Assembly (NCBI GenBank): GCA_003225555.1
Contig: QIAM01000009.1
Coordinates: forward strand, 1-56,550
Length of the DNA stretch: 56,550 nucleotides
Reading direction: 5' to 3'
Source of the DNA: Acidobacteriota bacterium
GTDB taxonomy: Bacteria; Acidobacteriota; Terriglobia; Terriglobales; Acidobacteriaceae
Positions 18,007 to 26,770 of the stretch are shown piece after piece; position 1 is the stretch's first letter; each line of letters begins with the position of its first letter. Below the pieces are notes generated by a model that had not been told where the DNA came from, did no database searches, and saw only the letters and a list, made by a program, of their open reading frames with translations. The translations under genes were made by a program, and so were the position numbers.

Positions 18007-18591
18007 TTAAGTACGAGGCCTGCGCACCTCGGCCAAACCTTTCCAGTCTTCAATGTCCTGATCCGGCTTCTCACGGCGATATTTCGCGTAGAGTGCAATG
18101 CCCTTCTGATCTTCGAGAATATCCACCCGCAAGCCTTTGTCTCGGAGCAGTTGCTCGTTGCCCGAGGCATTGGTGACATCACCAACTACAACCCGGTTGA
18201 ACTGGCGCATGTAGATCAGTGCAGCGCAGATGTCGCATGGGCTGAGTGTCGTAAAGATCGTTGTCAGGCTGAAATCTCTTCGTCCTGCATCGCGGATGGC
18301 GGAAGTTTCACCATGATTATACGGATGGTTTTCCTGCACTAAAGTGTTGTGGCCCTTCCCCAGAACTTGGCGTGTCGCGTTGCTGACAATGACGCCGCCA
18401 ATCGGGCAACCTCCTTCTTCATATCCCTTTTGCGCCAGCAGAACGGCGAGGCGCACGAAATCCGCATCGGTCATCTTCTTGAAAAATCCATTGGCGGCAA
18501 CCGAGGTCAGGCTCCGTGTCGGAAGATGGGCGATAATGTTGAGCACCTCGTCAGTGACTGGCGTTTGGTCGGTAAAAAAAGGCTCTGTCAT
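18007..18591 (-). CDS. nucleobase deaminase resembling fungal-type cytosine deaminase
   Basis: 194 aa from ATG at 18591; a TTG four codons earlier is possible. Cytidine-deaminase fold with zinc motifs NHGETSAI (His ligand, catalytic Glu) and LSPCDICAALIYM (PCxxC). The segments GGCPIGGVIV, GKGHNTLVQ, TTLSPCDICAA, RVVVGD and LRDKGLRV parallel yeast Fcy1 more than tRNA adenosine deaminases or CodA. Expected reaction: cytosine to uracil, pyrimidine salvage. An extra ~40-residue N-terminal helix is present. No nucleobase transporter nearby. It lies in the accessory zone, convergent with the M28 gene. Confidence 0.75.
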   Translation of the reverse strand: MTEPFFTDQTPVTDEVLNIIAHLPTRSLTSVAANGFFKKMTDADFVRLAVLLAQKGYEEGGCPIGGVIVSNATRQVLGKGHNTLVQENHPYNHGETSAIRDAGRRDFSLTTIFTTLSPCDICAALIYMRQFNRVVVGDVTNASGNEQLLRDKGLRVDILEDQKGIALYAKYRREKPDQDIEDWKGLAEVRRPRT

Positions 18592-18928
18592 GCTAGTGTC
18601 CAAAGATCGAGTGAGTTCTAGCCGTTTTGCCTATGTCCTTCTGCAGTCCTCTCACACCGGACACACCGATGCAGCTACCCCTTAGCGCCGCCGTAGCGGA
18701 GCGAAGCCCTGCACAGCGCAGCGGAGGCAGCGCCCACATCCAGCGTCGACCTTCTGAAGCGGGGCGCTTTTTCATAATGCATTGGCCGGATCGGGTGCAA
18801 CCACTAAGGCTCACTCAACGTTCTTCAGGGTCTGAGTGCGAATCCGCGCGGTCCACTTGCCTACCTGTTCAGATTCACCACGGCGACTTTATTTACTCCA
18901 CTGCACGCCAGATAAAGTCGTCGATCGG

Positions 18929-19078
18929 AGGGGAGGGCTCGGCCTCATCAGTATGGAGGAGCGACTGAAACTCCTAAAGGGAACATTTTCAGTCGAATCC
19001 GAACCAGAGGGCGGTACGACAATACGCGCTCGCGTACCTCTCAGTTTAGATAGCAAGTCCATGCGTGCCGCCGGGTAA
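18929..19078 (+). pseudogene. histidine kinase fragment (ATPase G2 box end)
   Basis: Reads RGGLGLISMEERLKLLKGTF and then SVESEPEGGTTIRARVPL, the C-terminal end of a HATPase_c domain of a NarL-class kinase. The rest of the gene is missing upstream: 18592-18928 has no matching frame and no other gene I can support. It could be the left half of a kinase disrupted by the recombinase region, because a receiver fragment in the same orientation lies at 21333. Confidence 0.65.
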
Positions 19079-19163
19079 GGACGACCTGTCTTGCCGCAGG
19101 TTTGCTTACACCAACACTCAAATCTATATTGTTGACGTAAGGCGATAGCGCTTAGAATACAGG

Positions 19164-19541
19164 TCAGGCCGCGTCTTCCGCAAAGAATTTGGCGAGAAAA
19201 CGGATCCTCTGCAGCTTGTCCTCCCGCAAGCCGCCCAACTCTTCCTCCCCGAGTCGCTTTTCGTACAAAAGTCTCCCGAACACCTGCGTGAGTCGCGAAT
19301 AGCGATAGTCGTACTTGCGGTCGATCTCCTTACGACGTTGGGTCAGGTAATGTTCCAAGTCCCACAGATCCGACGACTGCTGGATCTGGCTGGCCATCTT
19401 CTTTGCTTGCTGAATCACCTCGTGCAGCTCTCGCCCCAGGGCAGCGTCGAAGGCTGTGCGGGCGATGACCTTTTCTGATCTCGACCAAATCGGTTCGTTC
19501 TGGTAGGGATAGCTGTTTTGAGTCGCAGACAGGCTGGTCAT
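19164..19541 (-). CDS. small protein downstream of tyrosine recombinase, function unknown
   Basis: 125 aa. ATG at 19541 with GGAGG 7 nt upstream. Highly charged and helical, with strong coiled-coil character (ELHEVIQQAKKMASQI; EHYLTQRRKEIDRKYDYRYS; LGEEELGGLREDKLQRI). No signal peptide. It starts inside the last part of the frameshifted recombinase reading frame on the same strand, so it probably belonged to the same mobile element. Role unknown; perhaps an accessory or regulatory factor of that element. Confidence 0.65.
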   Translation of the reverse strand: MTSLSATQNSYPYQNEPIWSRSEKVIARTAFDAALGRELHEVIQQAKKMASQIQQSSDLWDLEHYLTQRRKEIDRKYDYRYSRLTQVFGRLLYEKRLGEEELGGLREDKLQRIRFLAKFFAEDAA

Positions 19542-20584
19542 GTGCCGGTCCTCCGTGCGAGCATTCTACCCCTTGCCCTGATGCCTTTTCTACAGGGTCG
19601 GACGGTTTCACTGGGGCGGATTCATCATCGTTTTCCTGCGGCCGCCCGTCCGTTCTTAGGTCAAAAAGGTCGTTCACTGGATGTCCGAGATTCTGTTTGC
19701 AGCCGAGATAGCGTTCGGTTGTCTGAACGGATGCATGCCCCAGCAAGAATTGAATCTGCTCCAGTTCGCCCCCGCTGCTGTGGCACAGCTTCGGGCAGGT
19801 TCTCCGCAAATCATGCGGTGCAATGTGCTCCAAGCCTGCTCTCTCGCAGCAGGTTCTGACCAGGTACCAGACAACGTTCTGCGAGAGGCCGCTGCCCCAC
19901 ACCTTTCCCCGCCTGGCGACCGCTCGAAAAATTTTGCCCTCACAAACCCCAGCGGCTCGTGTCCAGTGATCGAGCGGCTTTCACCCAGTTCGGAATGGGC
20001 ACGGTGCGAATGTGGCCACCTTTGCCAATCAGATCAACAACGGCCCAGTGTCCTTGGCGCATCTGGATGTCGTCCAACTCCAAACCGACCAGTTCCGACC
20101 TGCGAAAGCCGCAACCGAACAGCATGGCCAACATCGCATAATCGCGCTTGGCGCGCATAGTGTCTCCCCCCGCATGCTTGAGCACTTCCGAACTCTGCTC
20201 CGCGCTCAACCAATTCCCGGACCGGAATCCGAGTTGCTTGACACCCTTGACGCGGCTAATCCCCGCGGCCAACTCGGGACTCAGCAAGCCCGAGTCGGCG
20301 GCTTCGTGAGCCAGGCGACGCACGGCTGCGAGTTGTTGGTTGATGGTGTTTGCAGCCAGACCGCGTGATTCCAAGTGCATCCGATAGCGAGCGACTACGA
20401 TGCGATTGACGGCCAGTCTGGGTTCGGAGCAGTACCAGCTGATGAATTGCTCGATGGCGTACTCGTAAACGCAGCGCGAGGCTGGCGAGCCGAGGCTGTT
20501 GAGTACCGCCAATTTACAATGATCCAAGTCTGGAAGCCGAAGCACTCGGCGACGGTAATTCGGCTTGATTCTGTGTTTGCCCAT
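19330..20584 (-). pseudogene. tyrosine recombinase/integrase, frameshifted
   Basis: The first frame runs from ATG at 20584 to a stop at 19940 (214 codons) and carries the SAM-like core-binding domain plus the start of the catalytic domain, with the first Arg in GCGFRRSELVGLELDD. The reading then continues in another frame: WTRAAGVCEGKIF, SQNVVWYLVRTC, HDLRRT (His, Arg), FLLGHASVQTTERYLG (His, Tyr). All catalytic residues exist, so a single shift near 19965-19980 broke the gene. Past the Tyr box the frame stays open to 19330 and overlaps the 125-aa gene, so the original end was probably near 19640. Confidence 0.85.
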
Positions 20585-21332
20585 GGCGATGGCCTCCCAT
20601 GCCGCAGGATTGGAACTACGGCAAACCGTCTGGGTGATGCAAGCCGTGGGAGAGGACGGGCAGTGGGAGAATACGGCTTTGGAGGGTTTGTGAGAGGCCT
20701 GTTTTCGACAGTTGGCGGGAATGACCTAACGAATGCGCCAGATGCGGCTCAGGCTTGTGCGACAGATTGATGTCAATATTTCAATCGCATCAAGTGAAGT
20801 AGCCGCGAATAGCGCCAAGCAAACAATCGCGGGACTGGCAGACAAGATCGCAAGAACTGTCAAGACGATGCCGCCACGAACGAGCGTGAGGTGGAATAAA
20901 GCCGAGAATGACCAGCAGCCCAACCGTTTGTCGTAGACGATTTCTTCTCTCCCAATTGCCCAAAGTGTCCCATTCAGCAGCGCCAGAAACGTACTTTACG
21001 CCACAAACACAGGCATATCGCGCTGCACCAAGTGGCCTCCAGACGTGTGGTCGGCCTCGATGAAGGTGCTCGGTTATATCTCTTCCCATTTGTCGCAGAC
21101 GTACACATCGGCAGGTTCTGGGAATCGACTGGCAGGTAGGGTGCTGTTTAGGTTTAGCGCCTGCATGAAGGACGGCCAACATTCTGGCCGTCGCTCAAAT
21201 AATAACGCGCCTTTTTGCGTAACTGTTGAAATATGTATGGTCCGCCGCCCGAGTGCAAGAGGAATTCGATTGAACGAGAAGCAGTCTGCGAAAATGTATT
21301 CGGCCTCGAGTGGAGAATGGTCTCCGGGCGCA
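20585..21332. other. no supportable gene
   Basis: Upstream of the recombinase. A 65-codon minus-strand frame (20726-20923) has a hydrophobic run (GGIVLTVLAILSASPAIVCL) but no SD and no recognisable family; it may be a relic of a membrane protein. Nothing else stands out. Confidence 0.4.
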
Positions 21333-21712
21333 TGATGATGATCCGCGCGTGCCCGTCCTTGTTAATCGCGACGGTCAGGAAAGACCCGTATTTCAACGCA
21401 GGTTCTCGGGCACGCCATTTGACTGTGGAGAAGGCCTTGGAGATGTTCAAGTCAGGACCACAGAATTTCGATGTGGTTGTGAACGATCCTTCCATGCCCG
21501 GGATGTCCGGCATCGATCTGGCGCGCGAGTTTCTGCAAATCCGGCCTGGCCTACCCATCTTGATCGCGACCGGACACATCCTTTCGGACGACAATGAGAA
21601 AGTCCGCAGTCTCAGCCTATACGATTTGATTCTGAAACCCGATACCGTGGATGAATTAGGACAGATACTTCACAAGCTATTCAAGAAACCCGAGGAACAT
21701 GAAGGCACATAG
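21333..21712 (+). pseudogene. response-regulator receiver domain fragment
   Basis: Codes for the central and C-terminal part of a receiver domain: ALEMFKSGPQNFDVVVNDPS with the phospho-acceptor Asp position in VVND, then MPGMSGIDLAREFL, PILIATG (switch Thr) and LILKPDTVDELG (conserved Lys). The N-terminal acidic pocket (usually VDDE) is missing, replaced by an unrelated sequence. The pattern is closest to receiver domains at the ends of hybrid kinases. Probably non-functional. The 21713-21946 gap holds nothing I can assign. Confidence 0.65.
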
Positions 21713-21946
21713 GCATCGCCTGAAAGCAATAACCGCACTTTCCTTTATGAGGGATTCTGCCTGGGTAACCTCAGACGGGGGCGGCCGAGCGCTCAGCCAG
21801 GCGCGCCGAGGAACTTCATGTATTGATCCATGCCTTCGGCTGAATGTCACTCTTTAGCCTTATTTTGATTTCCATTTAATTTCGGGAGTTTTTGCGGTAC
21901 TGTAGGCTGCCCGCGGACTGCACATGACTGGGGGCACACTGGCAGG

Positions 21947-23566
21947 GTGGCTCCCAACTCCAGACAGCGTTACGACGCGATCGTGGTGGGCGGCGGTCAC
22001 AACGGACTGACCGCCGCCGCTTATCTGGCGCGTGCCGGAATGTCGACGCTTGTCCTTGAACGTCGGCATGTCGTGGGCGGTTGTTGCGTGACGGAAGAAA
22101 TTGCTCCCTGCTGCCGCGTGTCCACTACCTCTTATATTGCGAGCATGCTGCGGCCTGAAGTGATCAGCGATCTTGATCTGCCGAAGTACGGGCTGCGCAT
22201 GGTGCCGTGCGATCCCGCAATTCAGGTCCCTTTCTCCGATGGACAAGTCGTGCCATGGTGGGCGGACCGGGATCGTGCTGCCGGCGAATTTCGCAAGATA
22301 TCTTTCAAAGACGCTGAGACTTTTGTGCGCGTGGACGATCAGCTGAAGAAGTTGGCTCGTTACCTGCAGCCGTTCTTTCTGGAGCCGCCGCCAGAAATCG
22401 ATACGCACAGCCTGCAGGGGTGGTCGGACCTTTTTCGGGTTGCCAAACGATTCCGGGCGATCTCCAACTTGGAAATTTCGCAGCTCATTTCTTTCTTGAC
22501 CGGGAGTCTGGGCGACTTTCTGGATCGCCATTATGAATCCGATAAAATCAAGACCCTGTTTCTCGCCAACAACGTCTACGGCAAGCATGGCGGGCCGTTT
22601 CAACCCGGCACTGCGATCGGTCTGCTTTTTCACTTGCTGAGCGGGGGAGAACATGAATTGCAGGGCTTCTACGGGCATGTGATGGGCGGGATGGGCGCCA
22701 TCACTCAGGCGCTTGCAGCAGCGGCACGACAATGCGGTGCAGAGATTCGGACTTCCGCTTCGGTGGCACAGATTGATGTGCGGAGCGGCCGGGTTCGCGG
22801 CGTGGTTCTTGAAGATGGAACGGAGATTCGTTGCAGTCTCGTGCTCTCAAACGCCGACCCCAAGCGCACGTTCCTGAAGATGATCCCAGTCAGCGAACTT
22901 CCCGAGGATTTTGTCCGTGCGGTGCGGGGAATCAAGATGGATGGCCCATGCGCGAAGGTGAATATGGTGCTGGCGGAGGAACCGCGGTTCACCGGAACTC
23001 CGGCAAACGCCACTCCCTTGGAGCGAACCTTCTACACTCTGGTTTCGTCGCTTGAGTTTGCGGAGCGCTGCTATGCCATCTCCAGGTCCGGAGAGATCCC
23101 GGAGGAACTTTGGGTGGATTGTGTTGTCTCTTCCAACGCGGACGCTTCCCTTGCCCCGGAGGGCAAGCACATTCTGACGTGCTTTGTGCAGTATGTGCCC
23201 TATCGCCTGCGGGACGGCACGTGGGATGAAAAGCGTGAACTTCTGGGCGATCGCGTGGTGAAGAAAATTGCCGAGTATGCTCCCAATGTGCCGAATGCGA
23301 TTGTGGCGCGACAAGTCCTAACCCCGCTTGATCTGGAGCGGACTTATGGTCTGACGGAAGGCAACATTTTCCATGGGGACTTGACGCTCGAACAATTGTT
23401 CTTCATGCGTCCGGTACCTGGGTGGTCGCAGTACCGGACGCCAATTGCGGGGCTGTATCTATGCGGAGCGGGAGCGCATCCGGGCGGCGGAGTCACTGGA
23501 GCTCCAGGTCACAATGCGGCTCATCAGGTCTTGCGAGATGTGAAGAAGCGGCGCTTTGACGCGTAA
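21947..23566 (+). CDS. FAD-dependent oxidoreductase, phytoene desaturase/PYROXD2-like
   Basis: 539 aa from GTG at 21947 (no clear SD). N-terminal dinucleotide fold YDAIVVGGGHNGLTAAAYLA, then LERRHVVGGCC, and a C-terminal FAD-binding block GLYLCGAGAHPGGGVTGAPG. This is the layout of the CrtI/PYROXD2 amine-oxidase-like superfamily. Carotenoid partners are absent. The next two genes (methyltransferase, permease) follow at 38 and 27 nt, so an operon handling a methylated amine or similar compound is more likely (inference). Substrate unknown. Confidence 0.88.
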   Translation: MAPNSRQRYDAIVVGGGHNGLTAAAYLARAGMSTLVLERRHVVGGCCVTEEIAPCCRVSTTSYIASMLRPEVISDLDLPKYGLRMVPCDPAIQVPFSDGQVVPWWADRDRAAGEFRKISFKDAETFVRVDDQLKKLARYLQPFFLEPPPEIDTHSLQGWSDLFRVAKRFRAISNLEISQLISFLTGSLGDFLDRHYESDKIKTLFLANNVYGKHGGPFQPGTAIGLLFHLLSGGEHELQGFYGHVMGGMGAITQALAAAARQCGAEIRTSASVAQIDVRSGRVRGVVLEDGTEIRCSLVLSNADPKRTFLKMIPVSELPEDFVRAVRGIKMDGPCAKVNMVLAEEPRFTGTPANATPLERTFYTLVSSLEFAERCYAISRSGEIPEELWVDCVVSSNADASLAPEGKHILTCFVQYVPYRLRDGTWDEKRELLGDRVVKKIAEYAPNVPNAIVARQVLTPLDLERTYGLTEGNIFHGDLTLEQLFFMRPVPGWSQYRTPIAGLYLCGAGAHPGGGVTGAPGHNAAHQVLRDVKKRRFDA

Positions 23567-23604
23567 TAGAGTATCAGCGCAAAAATCAGGAAAAGGAGCG
23601 ATGC

Positions 23605-24606
23605 ATGAAAAAGAAAGGTCTTCTGGAGCGGCTGAAAGAAGGACCAGTCCTCGGCGACGGCGGCTATTTGCTGGAGCTTGAAAAGCGCGGATGGGTTCGC
23701 GCGGGTCCGTTCACACCTGAGGTGGCGCTCACGTATCCCGCCGCCCTCCGCGAACTGCACATTGAATTCCGTGAAGCAGAGGCTGACGTTCTGCAGGCGC
23801 TCACGTTCTATGCCAGTCGCGACAAGCTGGCAACCGTAGGCCTGGAGAATCGCCTGGAAGACTTGAATCGTGCCGCTGTCCGTATCGCTCGTGAAGTTGC
23901 GGGGGATCGATGTCTAGTGGCGGGAAATCTCAGTCTGACATGGATGTACGAGCCCGATAGTCCGTCCGCCGCCGACCGGGTCCGCCGAACGTTCGATGAG
24001 CAACTGGCGGTGCAAGTAGATGAGGGCATTGATTTCGTGATCGGGGAAACTTTTTCCTGGCTGGGCGAAGCTCTGATCGCGATCGAGCGGGCGAAGAAGA
24101 CTGGGCTGCCCGCCATGGTGACCATATGCTTCGAGAACAAAGACGAAACCGCCGAGGGAAAGACGGCAGCCGAGGCGGCGAAAGCATTGTTCGGTGCCGG
24201 CGCCGACGTCGTCGGCATGAATTGCTTGCGGCCGCCGGAACACATGCTGCCTGCCATGGAGCAGATGCGCCGGGCGGTGTCGGGCTATCTTGGATGTCAA
24301 CCCACTGCCTACCGCACGCCGAAGGAGAAGCCGGACTTCACCAGCTTGCCGGAATTTCCTCTTGCCCTCGACCCGCTGCAACTCACGCGCAAAGAAATGG
24401 CCGACTATTCGCTGCGAGCGCGCGAGATTGGGATCAACTACATCGGGGCTTGCTGCGGTGCCGTTGCCGTTCATATACGGGAGATGGCTCGGGTTTTGGG
24501 CAAGCTGCCGGAAGATTCACGTTTGTGGATGAAGGGTGGTGAAAAACCAATGTCGGCGTATGAATACTACGATCATGACAAGGTGGCGGGCGCTGTGAAG
24601 AAGTAG
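23605..24606 (+). CDS. homocysteine S-methyltransferase family protein, betaine-homocysteine methyltransferase-like
   Basis: 333 aa. ATG at 23605 with AAAAGGAG 6-7 nt upstream. (beta/alpha)8 barrel of the Pfam S-methyl_trans type: GPVLGDGGYLLELEKRGW at the start, the first zinc Cys in VVGMNCLRPP, and the vicinal pair in IGACCGAVAVHI. All three zinc ligands are present. The length and the AYEYYDHDK tail fit the betaine-homocysteine type rather than cobalamin-dependent MetH. Expected role: transfer of methyl from betaine or a similar donor to homocysteine to give methionine. Confidence 0.85.
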   Translation: MKKKGLLERLKEGPVLGDGGYLLELEKRGWVRAGPFTPEVALTYPAALRELHIEFREAEADVLQALTFYASRDKLATVGLENRLEDLNRAAVRIAREVAGDRCLVAGNLSLTWMYEPDSPSAADRVRRTFDEQLAVQVDEGIDFVIGETFSWLGEALIAIERAKKTGLPAMVTICFENKDETAEGKTAAEAAKALFGAGADVVGMNCLRPPEHMLPAMEQMRRAVSGYLGCQPTAYRTPKEKPDFTSLPEFPLALDPLQLTRKEMADYSLRAREIGINYIGACCGAVAVHIREMARVLGKLPEDSRLWMKGGEKPMSAYEYYDHDKVAGAVKK

Positions 24607-24633
24607 CCTGAGACGGAGTCAAGAATTCAACCA

Positions 24634-26118
24634 GTGAACAAACCACCGCCGCCCGAAAATCTGAGCCTCGCCGGGCCGAGTATTTCTGTTGCCGAGGCGA
24701 GCGATCCGCAACGGCCCCGGCGGGTGCTCGGCTTCCGCGACCTGGTGCTTTTCTACGTTGTTACCGGCATCAGCCTGCGTTGGATTGCCACCGCTGCCGC
24801 CGCCGGGCCAAGTGCGATCGCAGTTTGGATCGGGGCCTGGCTTCTCTTCTACACGCCTCTTGCGCTCTCGGTCATCGAGCTCTCTTCGCGGTATCCCAAC
24901 GAAGGCGGATTGTACGTTTGGAGCAAACACGCCTTTGGCGATTTTGCCGGATTCATGTCCGCCTGGACATACTGGACATGCAATCTGCCATATTTTCCAA
25001 CCGTTCTTTATTTTGCCGCCGGCAACGCGTTGTACATTCTTCCGCGTAGCGCGATTCATCTCTCATCCGACGCGACTTATTACATAGTATTTTCCGTGCT
25101 CGCGCTGGTGGTGGTGGCAATCCTGAACATCGTTGGCCTGGACGTTGGCACGTGGCTGCATAATCTTGGGGCGCTTGCCATGTGGGTGCCGGTGGCGATT
25201 ATTGTTTTTTTGGGCCTGATTGCGTGGCATCGCTTCGGTTCCGCCACTTCCTTCGCTTCCGGCGCGCTGGTTCCCAGCTTCAGGCTCCAGGATGTCCTCT
25301 TCTGGTCGGTGCTGATCTTTGCATTCGCCGGAAGCGAAACCGCATCCTTTATGGGGGACGAAATCAAGAATCCACGGCGATCCATTCCGGTGGCACTCTT
25401 TACCGCCGGCGCAACCGTCGTATTGTGTTACGTCCTAGGAACTGTCGCCGTGCTGCTCGCGCTGCCTCGGTCGGAGGTGAGCAACTTGCAGGGGCTGATG
25501 CAGGCGATCTCCAAGACGACACAACGGATTGGATTCAATGGCATTATTCCTTTCGCCGCCGTCCTGATCGTCCTCAGCAACCTGGGCGCCGCGGGAGCCT
25601 ATCTTGCTGCAGTCGCGCGCCTGCCTTTTGTGGCAGGCCTCGATCATTTTCTGCCCCCGATTTTCGGAGCGCTCCATCCTCGCTGGCGAACGCCCTGGTT
25701 TGCTCTCCTGACGCAAGCCGTATTTGGCGTGGTCTTTATTGTTTTGGGGCAGGCGGGCACCAGCGTCAAAGGCGCGTACGACGTTCTGGTCAGCATGAGC
25801 GTGATCACGTATTTCATTCCTTTCCTCTATCTCTTCGCCGCCATGTTCAAACTGCAACGTGAGCCGGCCGGACCCGGCGTGATTCGCGTGCCGGGTGGCA
25901 AGCCGCTCGCCCTGATACTGGCTTGCGTGGGCTTCTGCACCACCTTGCTCACCATCGCCTTATCTGTGATTCCGGCCGCCGACGAGCCTAACAAAGCGCT
26001 GGCCTTCGTAAAGATCGTCGGATCAACCGGCATCGTGCTGCTGATCGGCGTGTTGCTGTACCGGCTTAGGAAGAAGCAGGTCGTTGTGGAACCTTCAAGC
26101 GGCGCGCTGCATTCTTGA
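24634..26118 (+). CDS. APC family amino acid/amine permease
   Basis: 494 aa from GTG at 24634. Twelve predicted transmembrane helices starting near residue 38 (DLVLFYVVTGISLRWIATAA). Family features include PNEGGLYVW in helix 2, FAFAGSETASFMGDEIKNPR in the middle and GGKPLALILACVG late. It is the third gene in the run with the oxidoreductase and methyltransferase and probably imports their substrate or its precursor. Ligand unknown. Confidence 0.9.
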   Translation: MNKPPPPENLSLAGPSISVAEASDPQRPRRVLGFRDLVLFYVVTGISLRWIATAAAAGPSAIAVWIGAWLLFYTPLALSVIELSSRYPNEGGLYVWSKHAFGDFAGFMSAWTYWTCNLPYFPTVLYFAAGNALYILPRSAIHLSSDATYYIVFSVLALVVVAILNIVGLDVGTWLHNLGALAMWVPVAIIVFLGLIAWHRFGSATSFASGALVPSFRLQDVLFWSVLIFAFAGSETASFMGDEIKNPRRSIPVALFTAGATVVLCYVLGTVAVLLALPRSEVSNLQGLMQAISKTTQRIGFNGIIPFAAVLIVLSNLGAAGAYLAAVARLPFVAGLDHFLPPIFGALHPRWRTPWFALLTQAVFGVVFIVLGQAGTSVKGAYDVLVSMSVITYFIPFLYLFAAMFKLQREPAGPGVIRVPGGKPLALILACVGFCTTLLTIALSVIPAADEPNKALAFVKIVGSTGIVLLIGVLLYRLRKKQVVVEPSSGALHS

Positions 26119-26130
26119 ACGCAATCAGGT

Positions 26131-26691
26131 TCAGCGCGGACGCTTGGTAAGGCCCGCTTGCCTCCAGAGCTTATCCCATTGCCAGATGCCGTACATGGCT
26201 TTGTGGGCGCGGTAGCCAAGCTGGTGGGCCAGCATCAGAATCTGACCGCGATGGTGGGCCTCGTGCGAGAACATGTAAGCGAACATCGTCCCTCCGGCGG
26301 CCCAGGTTGGCGCCCAGCCGTCGCGAGAGAACTTTGAAACGCGGCGATTCGGAGCGGCCGAGAGAGCATCCGACAACATGCGCAGACACTGCGTTGCGCT
26401 TTTCATGTGCGCGGCAGCAGTCTGCTTCATGGTGCAGCGGTGGGGATCGAGCGGCGGGGGACACTTCAGATGCGACGCGGAACTCTTCAGCCACTTGAGA
26501 CGGTTGTTGTGCAAGTGCGCGAAGATGGCCGCGATGGTCCGGCCATTGCCCTTTTGACCCGGCGGCTGGGCGCGCCACGCACGAGGGTCAAGATGGGAGA
26601 GGATGAGCTGGTTCATTGAGTCGTTGATTGCGTAGGTTTCGAGCAGGGTGTCACGAATCTCGGCAAGCGCCGCGTGCGATTCGGGTGTCAT
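26131..26691 (-). CDS. DinB/YfiT-like four-helix metal-binding protein
   Basis: 186 aa. ATG at 26691 with GGAG 7 nt upstream. DinB superfamily: the first His in IFAHLHNNRLKW and the pair in FSHEAHHRGQILML give the three-His metal site. Cytoplasmic. Bacterial members often act as thiol-dependent transferases; the specific reaction is unknown. It converges on the permease gene, only 12 nt apart. Downstream of the M14 gene, 79 nt away. Confidence 0.88.
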   Translation of the reverse strand: MTPESHAALAEIRDTLLETYAINDSMNQLILSHLDPRAWRAQPPGQKGNGRTIAAIFAHLHNNRLKWLKSSASHLKCPPPLDPHRCTMKQTAAAHMKSATQCLRMLSDALSAAPNRRVSKFSRDGWAPTWAAGGTMFAYMFSHEAHHRGQILMLAHQLGYRAHKAMYGIWQWDKLWRQAGLTKRPR

Positions 26692-26770
26692 AAAAACTCC
26701 GCCGATCGAACTTTCACCTCAGAGTCACAGAGACACAGAGGAATTCTGGGTGAAATGAAGGAGCGATCTC

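Noticed and set aside
20726..20923. 65-codon minus-strand hydrophobic frame
   Set aside because: No SD, no family; hydrophobicity alone is not enough to call a gene.
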